DNA of 64,000 nt from Acidobacteriota bacterium. GTDB lineage: Bacteria; Acidobacteriota; Terriglobia; Terriglobales; Acidobacteriaceae. The position numbers and the translations under genes are program-made. Under the pieces are notes generated by a model that searched no databases, was not told the DNA's origin, and saw only the letters and a list, made by a program, of their open reading frames with translations. The stretch spans positions 124,001 through 188,000 of the forward strand of contig JAJXZT010000049.1 in NCBI GenBank assembly GCA_021779935.1, given 5' to 3'. This document shows, in pieces, positions 9,479 through 18,668 of the stretch; the first letter of the stretch is position 1, and the number at the start of each line of letters is the position of its first letter.

Positions 9479-9543
9479 GCGAAAGCTAAATAGAGATTAA
9501 GTTTTCTAACCGCCGCCAGAAGCCCTGGCGGCGGTTTTGTTTT
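9462..9543 (+). promoter_or_regulatory. Threonine attenuator (antiterminator plus terminator)
   Basis: GCTTCTGGCG (9462-9471), inside the last leader codons, is perfectly complementary to CGCCAGAAGC (9514-9523). The latter includes part of the 5' arm and the loop of the terminator. A ribosome resting at the leader stop (9476-9478) would cover 9462-9471 and let the terminator form. A ribosome stalled on the Thr/Ile codons would leave it free to form the antiterminator. This is the classical attenuation geometry, read by eye without folding software. Confidence 0.8.
9509..9543 (+). terminator. Intrinsic terminator of the threonine attenuator
   Basis: ACCGCCGCCAG (9509-9519) and CTGGCGGCGGT (9525-9535) form a perfect 11-bp stem with a five-base loop. 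TTTTGTTTT follows. It sits between the leader peptide and hom, so it must be regulated rather than an end-of-gene terminator. Confidence 0.88.
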
Positions 9544-9568
9544 GGCCGGAATCGAAAGGGCAAACTTT

Positions 9569-10930
9569 ATGGAGGCACCCTTGGAGCCGTATTTCGCAGA
9601 ACCTGACCCAGCCGTAATGCAGTTCTCGCAACACGCGCCATTGCGCCACGCGCCACGCGCGGCGTTTCCTTCTGTGCCCGAGAAAGTCGCTGCGTGCCGC
9701 GTGGCGATTCTTGGATTCGGGACCGTTGGATCGTCGGTCACAAGGTTGATTGCCGAGAATCCAGCCAGCCCGGTTCGCCTCACGCACATTTTTAACCGCA
9801 ATGTCGCGAGGAAGCGCGCCGAATGGGTTCCGAAGGATGCGCAGTGGACCGAATGCTTCGATGATGTCCTCGATTCCGATGCGGAAGTTGTCGTTGAATT
9901 GGTCGGCGATGTAGTGGCTGCCCGGGAATTTGTACGGCGTGCCCTGGAAGCAGGCAAGCATGTCGTAACCGCCAACAAACAACTGATCGCACACGAAGCG
10001 GGCGAACTGCTGGCCTTGGCTCGGCGGCACGGCCGGCGTCTTGGCTTTGGAGCCGCCGTGGCGGGTGGCGTACCGGTGATCGCAGGAATTCTGGAGGGTC
10101 TTGCGGCAGACAGGTTGGAGAAAGTCACCGGGATTTTGAACGGCACCTGCAACTACATTCTCAGCCGAATGGAAAAGGACCACGTGCCGATGGCGGAAGC
10201 CGTTCGCGAGGCGCAGAAGCTAGGGTATGCCGAGGCAGATCCGAGTGCCGACGTCGACGGATTCGATGCGCGCGCGAAGATCGCAATTCTCGCTGGAGTC
10301 GCGCTCGGTGTATCGGTCACACCCGAACATATCGCATGCCGATCTATTACCCCGCTTGCCCCGCTCGATTTTGAATATGCGCGCGAGTTGCATTGCACCA
10401 TCCGCCAGCTGTCGGTGGCGGAACTCAAGGATGGCCAGGTGTTCGCCCATGTACAACCGGCGCTTGTTCCACTTACGTCTCCGCTGGCCCGCGTGAACGC
10501 AAACGAGAACATGGTGGTCGCCACCGGAAGGTACGGCGGGAACACGGTGTTTTCAGGGCCGGGCGCTGGCGGCGCTCCAACTGCCGTTGCCGTGCTTTCG
10601 GACGTAATGGCTATTGCCCGGGGACATGCCCCAGCGCCGGATCGCGCGATGGTGTCACTGCCGGTTACCTCGGTCTCGCGCCAGCGAAACTACCTGCGCT
10701 TTGTTGTCGATGATCGCCCAGGAATTCTGGCAACGCTTGCCAACGCGCTCGCGCGTGAGGGAATAGACATCGACGCCGTATTGCAGCATCCCGGCCATCC
10801 GAAGACGCGCCTTCCTTTTGTCATCACGACCGAGGCATGCGAAGCGGACGCTCTCGCACGTGCCGCCGGCCATTTCTCGCAATGTGACTTTCATGTCGAG
10901 CCACCGCTATGCGTGGCGATGGTGGAGTAG
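9569..10930 (+). CDS. hom: Homoserine dehydrogenase with C-terminal ACT domain
   Basis: The 453-residue enzyme reduces aspartate semialdehyde to homoserine. The ATG at 9569 is chosen because AAAGGG precedes it at good spacing and because an earlier TTG falls in the terminator tail. The Rossmann motif GFGTVG is at 49-54, GKHVVTANKQLIA is the usual core motif, and VTGILNGTCNYIL is the substrate-domain signature. A C-terminal ACT domain (about 380-453, RPGILATLANALA) indicates threonine feedback. About 40 residues before the Rossmann fold are unusual. It is first in a tight operon, three bases from thrC. A second homoserine dehydrogenase lies in the methionine operon at 33.6-35.4 kb. Confidence 0.95.
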   Translation: MEAPLEPYFAEPDPAVMQFSQHAPLRHAPRAAFPSVPEKVAACRVAILGFGTVGSSVTRLIAENPASPVRLTHIFNRNVARKRAEWVPKDAQWTECFDDVLDSDAEVVVELVGDVVAAREFVRRALEAGKHVVTANKQLIAHEAGELLALARRHGRRLGFGAAVAGGVPVIAGILEGLAADRLEKVTGILNGTCNYILSRMEKDHVPMAEAVREAQKLGYAEADPSADVDGFDARAKIAILAGVALGVSVTPEHIACRSITPLAPLDFEYARELHCTIRQLSVAELKDGQVFAHVQPALVPLTSPLARVNANENMVVATGRYGGNTVFSGPGAGGAPTAVAVLSDVMAIARGHAPAPDRAMVSLPVTSVSRQRNYLRFVVDDRPGILATLANALAREGIDIDAVLQHPGHPKTRLPFVITTEACEADALARAAGHFSQCDFHVEPPLCVAMVE

Positions 10931-10933
10931 CCC

Positions 10934-12157
10934 ATGCAGATACGATGCAGCAATGAACGATGTCACGCCGCAGTGGACCGCATGTTCAGCGGTTACGAAT
11001 GCCCTTCGTGCGGCGACCTGCTTGAGATTTCCTATGAGCCCCTGGGGCTTTTGCCGGAAGAGTTGAAACGCGTGTGGCTGGAGCGCCGCCTTTCCAACGA
11101 ACGTGTTGACCGTAGCGGGGTCTGGCGCTTCCGGGAATTGCTTCCGAATTACGCGCCGTGCGATGTGGTGACGATGCAGGAAGGCAACACGCCCGTCCTG
11201 GAAGGCCGCTTGTCGGCGGATCATGCCGGTCTCGCGCGTCTCCGCTTCAAGCATCTCGGATGGAACCCAACGGCATGCTTCAAGGATCTTGGCATGACCG
11301 TCGCAGTCACCGAGGCAAAGCATCGCGGCGTGCGCATCGTCGCTTGCGCCTCGACGGGAAACACCGCCGGATCGATGGCGGCGTTTGCGGCGCGCGCTGG
11401 AATCACGGCACGTGTTTATCTTCCCAAGGGCAAGGTGTCGCGTGCCAAACTCGCGCAGGCGTTGGACTACGGAGCGGAGATTGTGGAGATCGACGGCAAC
11501 TTCGACGATGCGCTCTCGACGCTTACTCAGCAACACGATGATGAAGTCTACTTCCTTAATTCCATTAATCCGTTCCGCATTGAAGGGCAGAAGACCGCCG
11601 TCTTCGAGTTGATGGAGCAGCTAGGCTGGAATCCGCCTGACTACATCGTTCTGCCTGCGGGAAATCTCGGCAACACCTCGGCATTCGGCAAGGCGCTCAG
11701 CGAGTTGTTCGACGCCGGTATGATCGCGAAGATTCCGCATCTGGTATCCGTGCAGGCATCGGGAGCAAACGCGTTCGTGCGCACGTTCCACGAAGGTGGA
11801 GAGAGTTTGCACGTCGTTTCACAGCCGAGCACGCGCGCAACGGCAATCTGTATCGGAGCGCCGCGCTCGTGGAGAAAAGCGACGAAGGCAATTCGCTTCA
11901 CGCAGGGTTTCGTGCTCGACGCTCCTGATGACGAAATACTTGCGGCGAAGCGCATGATTGGCCGCGACGGTATCGGTTGCGAACCTGCTTCGGCCGCAAC
12001 CCTCGCGGGCATTCGACGACTGGTTGCCGTGGGGCGAATCCATCCCGGAGCAAATGTCGTCGCCATCCTCACCGGCCATGTTCTCAAGGACACCGATCCC
12101 ATTGCTTCCACGGCTAGCACAGACCACACACGAACACCCGCATACACAGCCAACTGA
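10934..12157 (+). CDS. thrC: Threonine synthase
   Basis: The 407-residue PLP enzyme converts O-phosphohomoserine to threonine. An N-terminal zinc-ribbon-like segment has C5, C10, C23 and C26, as in many archaeal and bacterial thrC forms. NPTACFKDLG follows, with the PLP lysine at about K117. A fold-type-II phosphate-binding region (CASTGNTAGSMAAF) comes next. EGNTPVLEG is the family's N-terminal substrate loop. It starts three bases after the hom stop and is followed by thrB, so the operon converts aspartate semialdehyde to threonine. Confidence 0.95.
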   Translation: MQIRCSNERCHAAVDRMFSGYECPSCGDLLEISYEPLGLLPEELKRVWLERRLSNERVDRSGVWRFRELLPNYAPCDVVTMQEGNTPVLEGRLSADHAGLARLRFKHLGWNPTACFKDLGMTVAVTEAKHRGVRIVACASTGNTAGSMAAFAARAGITARVYLPKGKVSRAKLAQALDYGAEIVEIDGNFDDALSTLTQQHDDEVYFLNSINPFRIEGQKTAVFELMEQLGWNPPDYIVLPAGNLGNTSAFGKALSELFDAGMIAKIPHLVSVQASGANAFVRTFHEGGESLHVVSQPSTRATAICIGAPRSWRKATKAIRFTQGFVLDAPDDEILAAKRMIGRDGIGCEPASAATLAGIRRLVAVGRIHPGANVVAILTGHVLKDTDPIASTASTDHTRTPAYTAN

Positions 12158-12199
12158 GTGGTCTGGACACTAACCCTAGCCTGGAACAGGAGATCGAAA

Positions 12200-13156
12200 A
12201 TGAGCATATACGAAGGAATGGAAATTGCCGTACCGGGATCCATCGCGAACCTTGGCCCTGGACTCGACACGCTGGCCGTGGCCGTGCAGATTTATCTGAG
12301 AGTTCGCGTCCGCCGCATTTTCCCCGAGCGAAAGGGCGAACTGTCGTTTGATTTCGGGCGACTGCCGCTCAAGGGAGAGAACCTGATCGAGCGCGCTTTC
12401 CGTCACCTTGCGGGAGCCGGCGCAGAATTTCCGTCGCTCGACCTTGCGGTGGAGAGCGACATCCCGATGGGCGCGGGGCTTGGCAGCAGTGGAGCAGCGG
12501 TCGTCGCGGGATTCCAGTTATACCAGGCGTTGTTCGGCCCGTGCGAATTGCCTGTGTTGCTGCACGCCACGCGGGAACTTGAGGGGCATTGTGAAAACGC
12601 GGCGGCATCGATGCTGGGCGGACTGGTTGCCTGCTGCGAGCGAAGCGATGGTTCAGTCTCGGCGGTTTCCGTCGGATGGCCGGCGGAGCTCTCGTTCCTG
12701 GTCTTTACTCCCGGTGTGCAACTGCTGACGCATGAGTCGCGCAAATTGTTGCCCGCCAGCGTCACGCGCGAAGACGCTGTCTCAAATATTCAGCGAGTCG
12801 CTTTTCTGCTTTCCGCGCTGCAGGCGGGAGATCTTTCCGTACTGCACGGCGTTTTCGACGATCGGCTGCACCAGCCATACCGCTCATGTGCAGTTCCTGG
12901 ACTCGATGCCGCCCTGCATGTGCGGCACCCGGACCTGCTTGGCGTGTTCCTGAGCGGAGCGGGACCGTCCATTGTCGGACTCACGAATTCCGACAAGCCG
13001 GAAGTTGTGCAGCGGATGATCGATGCATTCTCTGGATCGGGTGTGAGCTTCCAAATTCGCAAGTTGCGTTCCCACTCGCCGGGATGTGTTGCGGGATGGG
13101 CATGGAACTCCGACGCTACGGCTCCAGCACGTGCAAGCGTCTTACCGTGCTCGTAG
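12200..13156 (+). CDS. thrB: Homoserine kinase (GHMP family)
   Basis: The 318-residue product phosphorylates homoserine for ThrC. The start at ATG 12200 is fixed by AGGAGA six bases before it; an in-frame extension back to 12158 lacks a ribosome site. The N-terminal VPGSIANLGPGLDTLA stretch and PMGAGLGSSGAA (89-100), the GHMP ATP-binding loop, are clear. The C-terminal SGAGPSIVGL motif is also present. It is the last gene of the attenuated thr operon, with 42 bp between the thrC stop and its ATG. Confidence 0.94.
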   Translation: MSIYEGMEIAVPGSIANLGPGLDTLAVAVQIYLRVRVRRIFPERKGELSFDFGRLPLKGENLIERAFRHLAGAGAEFPSLDLAVESDIPMGAGLGSSGAAVVAGFQLYQALFGPCELPVLLHATRELEGHCENAAASMLGGLVACCERSDGSVSAVSVGWPAELSFLVFTPGVQLLTHESRKLLPASVTREDAVSNIQRVAFLLSALQAGDLSVLHGVFDDRLHQPYRSCAVPGLDAALHVRHPDLLGVFLSGAGPSIVGLTNSDKPEVVQRMIDAFSGSGVSFQIRKLRSHSPGCVAGWAWNSDATAPARASVLPCS

Positions 13157-13204
13157 AGAGAAGAGAATTACGCACGCGGTGAAGGGGTGGTGCCCACGGG
13201 AAAA

Positions 13205-14803
13205 CTACTTATTTGCCTTTGTCGGTTTTCCCCATCCCCCGCCACCGGGAGTCTCGATGCGAATGGAATCGCCCTTCGCCATGGCGACGCTGCACTTTGC
13301 CGGGAGCGTCTCCTGCGTGCCGTCGCTGTGGACTACGATGCTGCGGCCTGTTGTACCCGGTTCACCGCCGGAGAGTCCATAAGGATTGAACTTGCGACGC
13401 TCCGCGAGAAGTGTTACCTGCGCATCGCCAAGCACTTCAATTTCGCGGACCAATCCGTCTCCGCCCCGGTACTTTCCATCTCCGCCCGAACCTGGCCGGT
13501 AGCTGTATCTGCGGACGCGGAATGGATATGCATACTCCAGCGCTTCCACCGGAGTGTTCAGCGAGTTCGTCATGTGCGTGTGCACCCCGGAGAGTCCATC
13601 CGCAGTTGGGCGCGCACCCATTCCGCCCGCGATTGTCTCGTAATAAGCAAAAGGCTCGCCGTTGCGCGGATCGATGCCGCCAATCGTCAGGTTGTTCATC
13701 GTGCCGGAACTCGCGGCCGGAACGCGATGAGGTGCGGCTTTCGCCAATGCCCTCAGCAGAACGTCAACGATGCGCTGCGAAGTTTCCACATTTCCGCCCG
13801 CCACGGCCGCCGGAGGCCGCGCATTTACGAACGATTTCTCCGGGGCATGCAACGTGATCGGCCGCATCAATCCGGCGGTTGCCGGTGCATCTTCCGCCAG
13901 CAGGCAGCGGAAAACGTAGTAGCACGCGGAGTAAGTGATGGAGTAGACGGCGTTGATACTTCCTGCAACCTGTGGATCGGTGCCGCGAAAGTCGATCGCG
14001 GCGGAAGCCGTAGACGGATCAAAGCGAATGCTGACGGCGATTCGTATGGGCTTGTCCGTTACGCCGTCATTGTCCATCACATCCTCGGCGCGAAATTCTC
14101 CCGCCGGCATTTTGCGCAGCTCAGCGCGCATTAATCGTTCGCTATAGGCGAGTAGCTCATCGATCAGTCCGGCAATTTTTTTCCGGCCGTACTTTGCCAC
14201 CAGTTCGCGCAGCCGGTTCTCGCCGACGCGGCATGATCCGATCTGCGAAGTAAGGTCTCCCTCACGTTCCACGGGTGTGCGAACGTTGCTCAGGATCATC
14301 GCGAGGATGCCGCGGTCGATCTCGCCGCCGTGTGCGATCTTCACCGGAGGAATGCGAATGCCTTCCTGGTAGATCTCCCGGCATGGTCCCATCGAGCCGG
14401 CATACATACCGCCTACATCGGCATGGTGCGCGCGCGACGCCACGTAAAACAGCGGACTCTTTTCATGATCGACATAAACCGGCAGGACCATCGTGATGTC
14501 CGGCAGATGCGTGCCGCCGCCATAAGGATCATTGAGAATGGCGATGTCGCCGGGCGCGAGCGTGAGCGCGTCCACGGCGGTGCGGACTGACATCGGCATC
14601 GATCCAAGATGGACGGGCATGTGATCGCCCATCGCAATGGCGTTTCCCTTTCCGTCGAAGACTGCGCACGAGTAGTCGCGACGCTCCTTGATGTTCGGAG
14701 AAAACGAAGTACGACGCAGCGTCGCGCCCATCTCTTCAGCCACGGAATGAATCGTGCTCTTAAAAACCGCGAGTTCGATAGGGTCCACCTTCGAGATCGC
14801 CAT
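13205..14803 (-). CDS. hyuB: Hydantoinase/oxoprolinase B-type subunit
   Basis: The 532-residue protein belongs to the HyuB / 5-oxoprolinase / acetone carboxylase B-subunit superfamily. Seen motifs are VDPIELAVFKSTIHSVAEEM near the N-terminus, ILNDPYGGGTHLPD, and a glycine-rich C-terminus ending TPGGGGWGKP, typical of these subunits. With HyuA it would perform ATP-dependent ring opening of hydantoin- or oxoproline-like cyclic amides. The substrate is not decidable. The start codon overlaps the hyuA stop at 14803, which indicates coupled translation. The divergent MFS transporter may import the substrate. Confidence 0.9.
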   Translation of the reverse strand: MAISKVDPIELAVFKSTIHSVAEEMGATLRRTSFSPNIKERRDYSCAVFDGKGNAIAMGDHMPVHLGSMPMSVRTAVDALTLAPGDIAILNDPYGGGTHLPDITMVLPVYVDHEKSPLFYVASRAHHADVGGMYAGSMGPCREIYQEGIRIPPVKIAHGGEIDRGILAMILSNVRTPVEREGDLTSQIGSCRVGENRLRELVAKYGRKKIAGLIDELLAYSERLMRAELRKMPAGEFRAEDVMDNDGVTDKPIRIAVSIRFDPSTASAAIDFRGTDPQVAGSINAVYSITYSACYYVFRCLLAEDAPATAGLMRPITLHAPEKSFVNARPPAAVAGGNVETSQRIVDVLLRALAKAAPHRVPAASSGTMNNLTIGGIDPRNGEPFAYYETIAGGMGARPTADGLSGVHTHMTNSLNTPVEALEYAYPFRVRRYSYRPGSGGDGKYRGGDGLVREIEVLGDAQVTLLAERRKFNPYGLSGGEPGTTGRSIVVHSDGTQETLPAKCSVAMAKGDSIRIETPGGGGWGKPTKANK

Positions 14804-16767
14804 CAGTTCACCTCAATCACAATGTTCTCGTACGCATCCACGCGTGCCGAGCAGCCGGGTGGGACCACCGTAGTGGCGCTGTACTCGGCGATTACAGCCG
14901 GTCCGCGGAAGGTGTCGCCGCGTCGCAAAAGATGCCTGTCATAGACCGGAGTTGGCCGCGCTGTTCCATCGAAAACCACGCGACGTTTCTTCACCACGGC
15001 CTGCCTGCCGTCGCCGTTACGCGGTTTTCCCTTGGGCAAGGACACAGGTTCCGCCGCGGCCACCATGCGCACGCGCACGTTCACTATTTCCACGGTTCGT
15101 TGTTCGTCGGCATATCCGTATCGCTGACGGTGCGCGCGATGGAAGTCGGCAAGCATCTTCGGGCTGAAGGGAATATTCAGCTCGTAGCCTTGTCCGACAT
15201 AGCGGACGTCGATGGAGCGGCTGGCAACGCCGCGCAATCCCTCCGCTTTCATCTCGGCGTGTCCGCGTTTCTCCAGAGCTGCAAAATGCTCCTCAAGCAG
15301 CTTTACTTCCGGAGGCTGCATCACCGTTCGCGAATAATCTCGCACTGTGTCGGCCATCAGGATGCCGAGTGCGGAAAGTGCTCCAGGCATGCACGGCACC
15401 AGCACGCGCGGAATATGCAATGCGCGCGCCAGTGCGCAAGCGTGGAGCGGACCGGCGCCTCCGAAACATACGAGAGTAAAATCGCGTGGATCGTAACCGC
15501 GTTCCACGGAGATTACGCGAATAGCTTTTTCCATCGTCGTCTCGGCCAATCGCAGAATACCCGCCGCAAACTCCTCCACGTGTTTGACCGGACCCTTGGT
15601 TTGTTCCATCAGGGTGCGTGTGCGTTTTTCATCGAGACGAACCGCGCCGCCAAGGAACATATCCGGGTCGAGCCGTCCAAGCAGAAGGTTTGCGTCGGTC
15701 ACGGTTGGCTGTGTGCCGCGTCCGTAACAAATCGGGCCGGGATCGGAGCCTGCGGATTCAGGCCCAACGGTCAGAGCGCCGCCGCTATCGAAGCGCGCCA
15801 GCGATCCGCCACCCGCACCTACCGTGTGTATGTCGAGCATCGGAACGCTGATCGGCATTCCGGAGACAATGGATTCGTTGGTAGTGTGTGGGCCGCCCTC
15901 GCTGGCATCCACCAGCGAGACGTCGGTAGAAGTTCCTCCCATGTCGAAGCCGATAATGCGGTCAAACCCTGCCAATCGCGCAACGTGGTAGGCGCCCATC
16001 ACTCCGCCCGCCGGTCCCGACAACACTGTGCGAACCGGCTCCGCCGCGGCGAGCCTCGCGGAAACAATGCCGCCGGACGACTGCATGACTTTTACCTGCC
16101 CGCCCTTGAACTCCTTTTGCACTGTGTCTTCCAGGTTTCGGATGTAGTGACCCATCTTGGGCGACAGGTATGCGTTCACCACAACGGTTGTTGCCCGCTC
16201 GTATTCGCGAAACTCCGGCAGTATGACGTGCGAACGCGAGACCGGAATTCCGAGTCGATCAAGCGCCTCGGCAACCATCCGTTCATTCGCCGGATTGGCG
16301 AAGGCGAAGAGCAGCGAGACCGCCACAGCCTCCGCGCCGGATGCTTGGATGGCCGCGCAGAGCCTTTCGAGTTCGGAGTCGCTCGGCGCCTGCAGAATGT
16401 TTCCCTCGGCGCACGTGCGTTCGTGCACGCCAAAGCGCAGGCCGGCGGGAACCATCGGCGGAGGTGGCGTTGCGAACCAGTCGTAGAGATTTGCGCGGGC
16501 CTGTCGCCCTATCACCACCGTATCCTCGAATCCCTCTGTTGTGACAAACGCCACGCGTGCGCCCTTGCGCTCGAGTACGGCATTCGTGCCCACCGTTGTG
16601 CCGTGGCGGACCTCGGGATTCACCCCGGGCTGAATCCGCCGCAATCCTTCGACGACGGCGTTGGCCGGGTTGGCAGGGGTGGAGAAGAGCTTCAGTACCT
16701 TGGGAACTCCATCCTGAAGATAAACGCAGTCTGTAAAAGTACCGCCGGTATCAATGGCTATGCGCAT
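14803..16767 (-). CDS. hyuA: Hydantoinase/oxoprolinase A-type subunit
   Basis: The 654-residue HyuA-like protein starts with MRIAIDTGGTFTDCV, the ASKHA-type phosphate-binding motif of this family. GTTVGTNAVLERKGARVAF and FDMGGTSTDVSL follow, and then GYDPRDFTLVCFGGAGPLHA. It is the ATP-binding partner of HyuB in hydrolysis of cyclic amides. The length is close to that of other A subunits. Its promoter lies in the 200-bp divergent region shared with the MFS gene at 16968. An IclR regulator 2.7 kb away is a candidate controller but is not adjacent. Confidence 0.92.
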   Translation of the reverse strand: MRIAIDTGGTFTDCVYLQDGVPKVLKLFSTPANPANAVVEGLRRIQPGVNPEVRHGTTVGTNAVLERKGARVAFVTTEGFEDTVVIGRQARANLYDWFATPPPPMVPAGLRFGVHERTCAEGNILQAPSDSELERLCAAIQASGAEAVAVSLLFAFANPANERMVAEALDRLGIPVSRSHVILPEFREYERATTVVVNAYLSPKMGHYIRNLEDTVQKEFKGGQVKVMQSSGGIVSARLAAAEPVRTVLSGPAGGVMGAYHVARLAGFDRIIGFDMGGTSTDVSLVDASEGGPHTTNESIVSGMPISVPMLDIHTVGAGGGSLARFDSGGALTVGPESAGSDPGPICYGRGTQPTVTDANLLLGRLDPDMFLGGAVRLDEKRTRTLMEQTKGPVKHVEEFAAGILRLAETTMEKAIRVISVERGYDPRDFTLVCFGGAGPLHACALARALHIPRVLVPCMPGALSALGILMADTVRDYSRTVMQPPEVKLLEEHFAALEKRGHAEMKAEGLRGVASRSIDVRYVGQGYELNIPFSPKMLADFHRAHRQRYGYADEQRTVEIVNVRVRMVAAAEPVSLPKGKPRNGDGRQAVVKKRRVVFDGTARPTPVYDRHLLRRGDTFRGPAVIAEYSATTVVPPGCSARVDAYENIVIEVN

Positions 16768-16967
16768 AAGTGTGCGATCCAGAATGTCATCTTAGACGAG
16801 CATCGCAAGATTGAGTATGACGAGTTTTGGAAGAGGCATTTTCACGCGGCATACGATATCATCGTCCGCACTTATTCCACGTCGCGCTGCCGCAGTGGCC
16901 GGAGAGACCCGTCCCCCAGCCGATTTCGCGATGGGTTAACTTTCCGAGGAGGGAGCTCACTCCGTTC

Positions 16968-18215
16968 ATGGACGCCGCTGATTCGGTTCGCACCGCCAAG
17001 GGAAAACATTGGTTACTCTCGGCTTCGCCTCTTCAGCGGCGAGCCCTTCTCGCGGCCTCCCTCGGCTGGATGCTCGATAGCATGGACGTGATGCTCTACG
17101 CGCTGGTGCTGCCGCAGGCGCAGAAGGATTTGCACATGAGCACGGCCGTTGGCGGGCTGCTCATGTCGCTGACTCTGATTTCGGCGGCTGCCGGCGGCAT
17201 CACCTTTGGCTGGCTGGCTGACCGCATCGGGCGTGCGCGGGCCCTCATGGCCAGCATCCTTATTTATTCGATATTCACGGGCGCGTGCGGCTTTGTGCAT
17301 ACAGTGGTGCAGCTCGCCGTCTGCCGAATTCTCCTCGGAATCGGCATGGGTGGTGAATGGGCCGCGGGGGCAGCGCTGGTGGCGGAGACATGGCCGGATG
17401 AGCATCGAGGCAAGGCTCTCGCCGTTGTGCAGAGTTCCTGGGCGATTGGCTATGCCCTCGGCGCAGCCATCACCGCACTCGTCATGCCCCACTTCGGATG
17501 GCGCGCCGTGTTTTTTGTCGGCGTGATTCCTGCGCTCATTACGTTGTGGATTCGGAGACGCGTCAAAGAACCGGAGATCTGGCGCGAAAAAAAGACCAAG
17601 TCTGTCGCGGGATTACGTGTGATTTTTCGTGGCGAACTCGGACGCCGGACATTGATCGCCACCAGCATGAACGCAGCGACATTATTTGCCTGGTGGGGCC
17701 TGTTCTTCTGGATTCCCGGATTTCTCTCCATGCCCGCCTCGCAGGGAGGCCGCGGCCTGACCGTCGTGCAGACATCTACCTGGACCATCCTGATGCAGGT
17801 CGGCACTTTCCTTGGCTACGTCAGCTTCGGATTTTTCGCCGATCGCTTCGGCCGCAAGCGGACGTATATCAGCTACCTCGTGATGGCGGCTATCGTCGTG
17901 CCGTTCTATGCGCACATACAGAATGACATTTTGCTGCTCTGCGTGGGACCACTTGTAGGCTTCTTCGGCTCCGGCTACTTTAGCGGCTTTGGCGTCATCT
18001 CCAGCGAGTTGTTTCCAACTGCCGTACGCGCCACGGCAATGGGCTTCACCTACAATTTCGGACGCATTCTCAGCGCCGCTGCGCCGTTTGCCGTCGGGCG
18101 CATCTCCGAGCACAGCGGCCTGGGAGGTGCGCTGTCGATCACCTCGTTCGGATTCCTGCTGGCGGCCATTCTTGCTTGCGGTCTCACTGAGACCCGCGGG
18201 AAATCGCTCGAGTGA
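16968..18215 (+). CDS. MFS transporter (aromatic acid/sugar:H+ symporter type)
   Basis: The 415-residue protein has about 12 hydrophobic segments. LGWMLDSMDVMLYALVLPQ opens TM1 with the acidic residue typical of acid:H+ symporters. Two MFS motif-A loops are seen, GWLADRIGRARAL and GFFADRFGRKRTY. ATG 16968 begins MDAADSV; GAGGAGGG lies 14 bases upstream, slightly far, and a longer frame back to 16827 looks non-coding. It is divergent from hyuAB and is a plausible importer of their substrate. Specificity is not decidable. Confidence 0.88.
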   Translation: MDAADSVRTAKGKHWLLSASPLQRRALLAASLGWMLDSMDVMLYALVLPQAQKDLHMSTAVGGLLMSLTLISAAAGGITFGWLADRIGRARALMASILIYSIFTGACGFVHTVVQLAVCRILLGIGMGGEWAAGAALVAETWPDEHRGKALAVVQSSWAIGYALGAAITALVMPHFGWRAVFFVGVIPALITLWIRRRVKEPEIWREKKTKSVAGLRVIFRGELGRRTLIATSMNAATLFAWWGLFFWIPGFLSMPASQGGRGLTVVQTSTWTILMQVGTFLGYVSFGFFADRFGRKRTYISYLVMAAIVVPFYAHIQNDILLLCVGPLVGFFGSGYFSGFGVISSELFPTAVRATAMGFTYNFGRILSAAAPFAVGRISEHSGLGGALSITSFGFLLAAILACGLTETRGKSLE

Positions 18216-18275
18216 GTGTCTGGAAGTCGTATCCGAATTCGATCAATAACGAACGGCTCCGCCATTTCTCTTTCT

Positions 18276-18475
18276 CTACGGTAGAGGCGCGGGCCGTTGG
18301 ATCAGGTGCAGGAAATTGCCTTCTGAGTCGTTGAAAAAACGACTTTGTTGCCACTGGCTGGAAACGGTTCGCTCACGAACGGAACCCCCTTTGCCAGCAG
18401 CGCTTTGCATGTACTGTCGAGATCGTCCACGGCATCACTCCAGGCCGTCACCCCGGTGCAACCTTCGGGTGATCA
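18276..18475 (-). pseudogene. Glyoxalase/bleomycin-resistance fold remnant with a frameshift
   Basis: On the minus strand an N-terminal part reads VDDLDSTCKALLAKGVPFVSEP, the VOC-family pattern. Just after it the frame breaks in a run of six T. One added base would restore VVFFNDSEGNFLHLIQRPAP and a TAG at 18276-18278, exactly the expected C-terminus with the metal-ligand region. Upstream the frame is cut by a TGA at about 18475, so the first half is also gone. It is a gene fragment. The single T could be a sequencing error, but the missing 5' half argues for true decay. Confidence 0.65.
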
Positions 18476-18507
18476 CGCGTCGGGCCGTGTAGACGTATCT
18501 TCGGCAC

Positions 18508-18654
18508 ATGCAAACCCTGCAACAGATCAAGCTGGTTTCCGAACAGCCGCCGAAGACTCTGCGCGAGATTATCGAGGAAATGGCAAAGCGCGAAAATGCA
18601 ATGATTCGCCAGGCCAAGGAACTCGCAGCAAAGTCCAGGCCAGCGAACCAGTAG
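18508..18654 (+). CDS. Possible 48-residue hypothetical protein
   Basis: ATG 18508 to TAG 18652-18654 encodes a hydrophilic, probably helical 48-residue peptide with KTLREIIEEMAKRENAMIRQ in the middle. Codon choice looks coding, but no ribosome-binding site is visible and the family is not recognised. It may be the 3' end of a decayed gene, given the neighbouring glyoxalase remnant. Confidence 0.3.
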   Translation: MQTLQQIKLVSEQPPKTLREIIEEMAKRENAMIRQAKELAAKSRPANQ

Positions 18655-18668
18655 CCCTCGCGTAATTC

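Noticed and set aside
14932-17091. Long open frame on the plus strand opposite hyuA
   Set aside because: It is the antisense of a clear HyuA coding region, lacks family motifs, and reflects GC-rich codon bias.
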